A stretch of 64,000 bases of DNA from Alisma plantago-aquatica (taxonomy: Eukaryota > Streptophyta > Magnoliopsida > Alismatales > Alismataceae). The stretch spans positions 562,577,906 through 562,641,905 of the forward strand of contig OY856410.1 in NCBI GenBank assembly GCA_963693085.1. The letters are read 5' to 3'. The position numbers were made by a program, and so were the translations under genes. Under the pieces are notes generated by a model, which ran no database searches, was not told where the DNA came from, and saw nothing but the letters and a program-made list of their open reading frames with translations. Numbering within the stretch: the first letter of the stretch is position 1; each line of letters begins with the position of its first letter. Below are positions 61,092 through 64,000 of this stretch, one piece after another.

Positions 61092-64000
61092 TTAAGACCA
61101 GAGGTGTACGATCCAATATCTTAAGACTGTTTAGGAAGACGAGTTTGGTTCTACTGAATATAATACATGACTAGCATAAGTTCATCTGCTATTGCATTCC
61201 AGCCGTGCTTGGCATCAAGTCGGAATGAAAAAATCTTTTCATTGGATCTAGGATGACTTGCTTTCACCTACTACTATCATGTAAGCTGTTTTAACTAGAA
61301 CCTAACTGAACTATATCAACATGTCCATAAGTTCTTAAAAATAAATGTCTCTCTCTATATTCTTTCCAGCTTTGTTATTCATTCCGTACATTTTCCTAAA
61401 TACATTGATCAAATTGTAATTAGAAAGGTACAACACTGACGTGAGGATAAAATTATATTGTATAATTATGATATTCCTATCATTTTATACATACTTTAGA
61501 TCCTTAAATTTCTATTTTATTTAAGGATTTAGTTTGAATTTTATATAAGGCATTAGGTCATCAGAGGTATCTATAACTTGCATATTTATGTCTTAAAACT
61601 TGAGCAGAAATTAACAAAAAGTACACATATTATATTTTTTCAAAATACTTGGGCCATGATGCACATTTATGATATTTCTTAATTGAAAATGTAAACAATA
61701 CCCTAGATAGTCTACCTTTAAAATAACCTAAGAATACACTATAAAAAAAGAACTGTAAGTGCATAGATGTATTGCAATAGTGGTGAATTTTGATTAAAAT
61801 TTGTAGGCAAAGAGTGTGACATGAGGTATTTTGGGTATGCCATTATACCAATACTTTAATCTATGCTAGTACTATGAAATTCGTTATTCTCGTTCTAAGA
61901 GAAGATCAAAAGATTTGGTTTAATTAACAACTATCCAACAAGAATGAAATACATATAAGAAAATAATTGAGTTAAAGATGGCTTTTTATTTTTCCAAGAA
62001 ACCAAATGTAGAGAGCAAGGGAATATAAAGCAAGAAAGAATAGTATTTGGGGAACTTATACACTTCCTTTCTTGAACTTAAGAAAAAACATGTTAGATTA
62101 AGGGGATGAACTTCCTACATTCACTAGTGAAAGGTAAGATGGACTTGAAAAGATGGACTTCTAAAAGAGATCGATGATGGAGATATCCCAGGCAAAGTCC
62201 AATTTTTTAAGAGTCCTTTTTGGATTTGGATTTATGGGATCCCGCTGGGCCAAAGATCTGTAATGGATGTGGAAGAAATCACTAGCAGAGTTGTGAGAGT
62301 CCTAGCCATCGACAAAGATGACCTCAGATGGGATCAATCGATTATGGTTCACGTTTCAGTTGAGATTAGCAAACCTCTCAAACATTTTTAGAAAATGAAG
62401 GACAAAAGATGTGCTATTGTGTGAGAACCCATTACATTAAACGATATTACTCGAAACATAAATCACAATCAATCACCAATTAACCACATACCCAAAAATA
62501 TGGGTAAATTAAAACTGATTTCAATGTCAGCACCTACTCAGAAATATTTGCATAAGAGCTCAACATCTTTCTTTTATCCATACTATGACAAGAATTTGAT
62601 ACAAATTCTTCTATCACCTTAGTCACAACATATATACACAGGATAACAATATTTGTATATGCCACACAAACAAGCATTAACATGCTAATAAAATTCCAAT
62701 TCGTTTGAAACACCATATACAAACTTTTGTTGCCCAAACCTGAGAGTACAAGGATGACTCTAAAACACCCTACACATCTAATCAACTTTTTTAAAGATTA
62801 ATTATTGTACTTCCTCTTTACTTCCATGATTTTGTTTTCGTCATCGCCAATTACCTAAAACAAATGTGGCAAACTACAAGGGTGAGACCCATGTCCAAGC
62901 AAGAGATATACCTCCAACAACACTTATTGATTACAACATTTTAAATAGTAGATAACTAAGCAGTTGGAGTATTTAATAATCAATTGAATATATTGAACAG
63001 TTCAAGTATGCTAAACAGATTAAGAAATTAATCTTAGCAACAAGTATGATCATCAATGCATATATAGATAACAAATAAATCCATTTCTTTGGATAGATAT
63101 CTACTCAATTATCATCAAATTGCATCTAATAACAATCATCATCATTAATTTGACTATCATCATATTCCTTACTAACAACACAAGCAATCTAGTAGCATAA
63201 GCATCACTGACATCATGAATATGTCTAGTAACATAACATGGCTATCAATATTGGCATCTCAAATAAAGGGAACAAATCTATATCATAAGTAGAACTAACG
63301 TCATAACACAATGAACTACATAGGCATGATTAGCAGTTTAAGAATTTCTAATTACATAGGCATGGATAGCAATATTAAACATAGCTAGCAGGAGCATCTT
63401 AACCATCAATGTCAGTGTATTTAACAACATAAGCATGTTTACAACATGAGCATAACTATATCATAAGCATATCTATTATCTCTTATTGTACTATACATGA
63501 TCTCAGTGAAAAGAAAGCAAACAAAGATTATCATACAATATAAAGTGTTGTGTATAACCCAAAATAGATATGCTACACGTCTGTCTTACATGTTTTATTA
63601 TGTCCTGGGGAATTTGAATCGTGCCATCTAAAGTCCAACCGACCCCTACGAAGGGATATTCAATTTTGTACAAGATCTAGGAGTACCAATATCCTAAGAT
63701 CTCTTTCCCTCAGTCAGTATGAGTAAAAAGGCAGTGACATCAGTCAAACCTACCACCACAATGACATATAATCAAGCTGCTAACCACTAGTCTACCCTTG
63801 GTACATGTCACGATACTAGAAACTAGGGTATACAAAACCCTCTAATCTGAGGTATGACCGCAGCTGTCCTCAATCACATCAGATGTATGAGGCATGACCA
63901 TAGCCATCCTCCACAACCTGCATTGTGGATGACAAGGATATATCCTCAACTTTCCACCCCGACATACTCAACAGTATGCGCTCTGAGTTTCCCTTAGGAA
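61092..64000. repeat. Long direct repeat D2 (second copy, runs off the window)
   Basis: Colinear with 53465-57043. Relative to D1 it lacks about 700 bp; the junction at 62149-62162 carries a small filler in which GATGGACTT is repeated. Offset between copies 7627 bp at the left end. Confidence 0.9.
62160..62419 (+). pseudogene. LINE ORF1 relic in D2
   Basis: Same fragment as in D1 but starting at L-L-K-E-I-D-D-G-D, through F-F-K-S-P-F-W-I, I-P-L-G-Q-R-S and V-S-V-E-I-S-K-P-L-K-H-F to the same stop, then the TGTGAGAACCC LTR-like start at 62420. The upstream part of the domain is lost by the D2 deletion. Confidence 0.72.

Overview
This is nuclear plant DNA: an AT-rich, repeat-dominated stretch in which I recognise one intact host gene. 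The gene is a GC-rich Shewanella-like protein phosphatase (SLP2 type) at 51998-53128 on the minus strand. Everything else I can name is a transposable element or a relic of one. GC-rich coding sequence inside AT-rich intergenic DNA fits a monocot, but that is an inference and the species cannot be named from the window.

Layout. 1-12 kb: old AT-rich intergenic DNA with one well-bounded 758-bp non-autonomous hAT element (1477-2234, 8-bp target duplication) and a possible decayed antisense LTR (about 9.34-11.4 kb). 12.24-13.59 kb: a LINE ORF1 relic split by an 836-bp Cassandra-type TRIM whose LTRs carry 5S-rRNA-like sequence (TSD TGCAC, PBS and PPT visible). 15.5-17.9 kb: the 5' half of a degenerate Ty1/copia element (family A).

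17.9-36.5 kb: a tandem Ty3/gypsy array, LTR-internal-LTR-internal-LTR, with 2.8-kb LTRs and 5-kb internals. Both internal regions encode Gag, protease, RT, RNase H and integrase but carry stops and frameshifts. In both copies Gag and Pol are separated by a 78-nt GT-AG segment that behaves like a spliceosomal intron: retained, it ends Gag; removed, it joins Gag in frame to protease. The C-terminal chromodomain expected for this lineage is missing in both.

36.5-51.1 kb: a segmental duplication. Each copy consists of the 3' part of a second copia (family B), its LTR and flank, and a giant inverted-repeat (foldback) element with roughly 0.7-kb arms. Between the copies lie a fragment of a third copia, an AT microsatellite, and the 3' end of a CACTA element with a nested palindromic subterminal array and a relic ULP1-like peptidase gene in exon pieces. 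The second foldback is interrupted by a 2.2-kb insertion with a CACTA-like left end and a 3-bp (CAT) duplication.

52-53.4 kb: the SLP2 gene with a probable 5'-UTR intron and a TATA-like box. 53.47-64 kb: a direct duplication with a 7.63-kb period, starting just upstream of the SLP2 promoter, made of LINE ORF1 relics and antisense LTR-like sequence. The second copy runs off the window.

No tRNA gene, CRISPR array or bacterial-type operon was seen. The unusual biology here concerns mobile elements: Gag/Pol control by splicing, 5S-derived LTR promoters, and long hairpin elements likely to feed small-RNA silencing.
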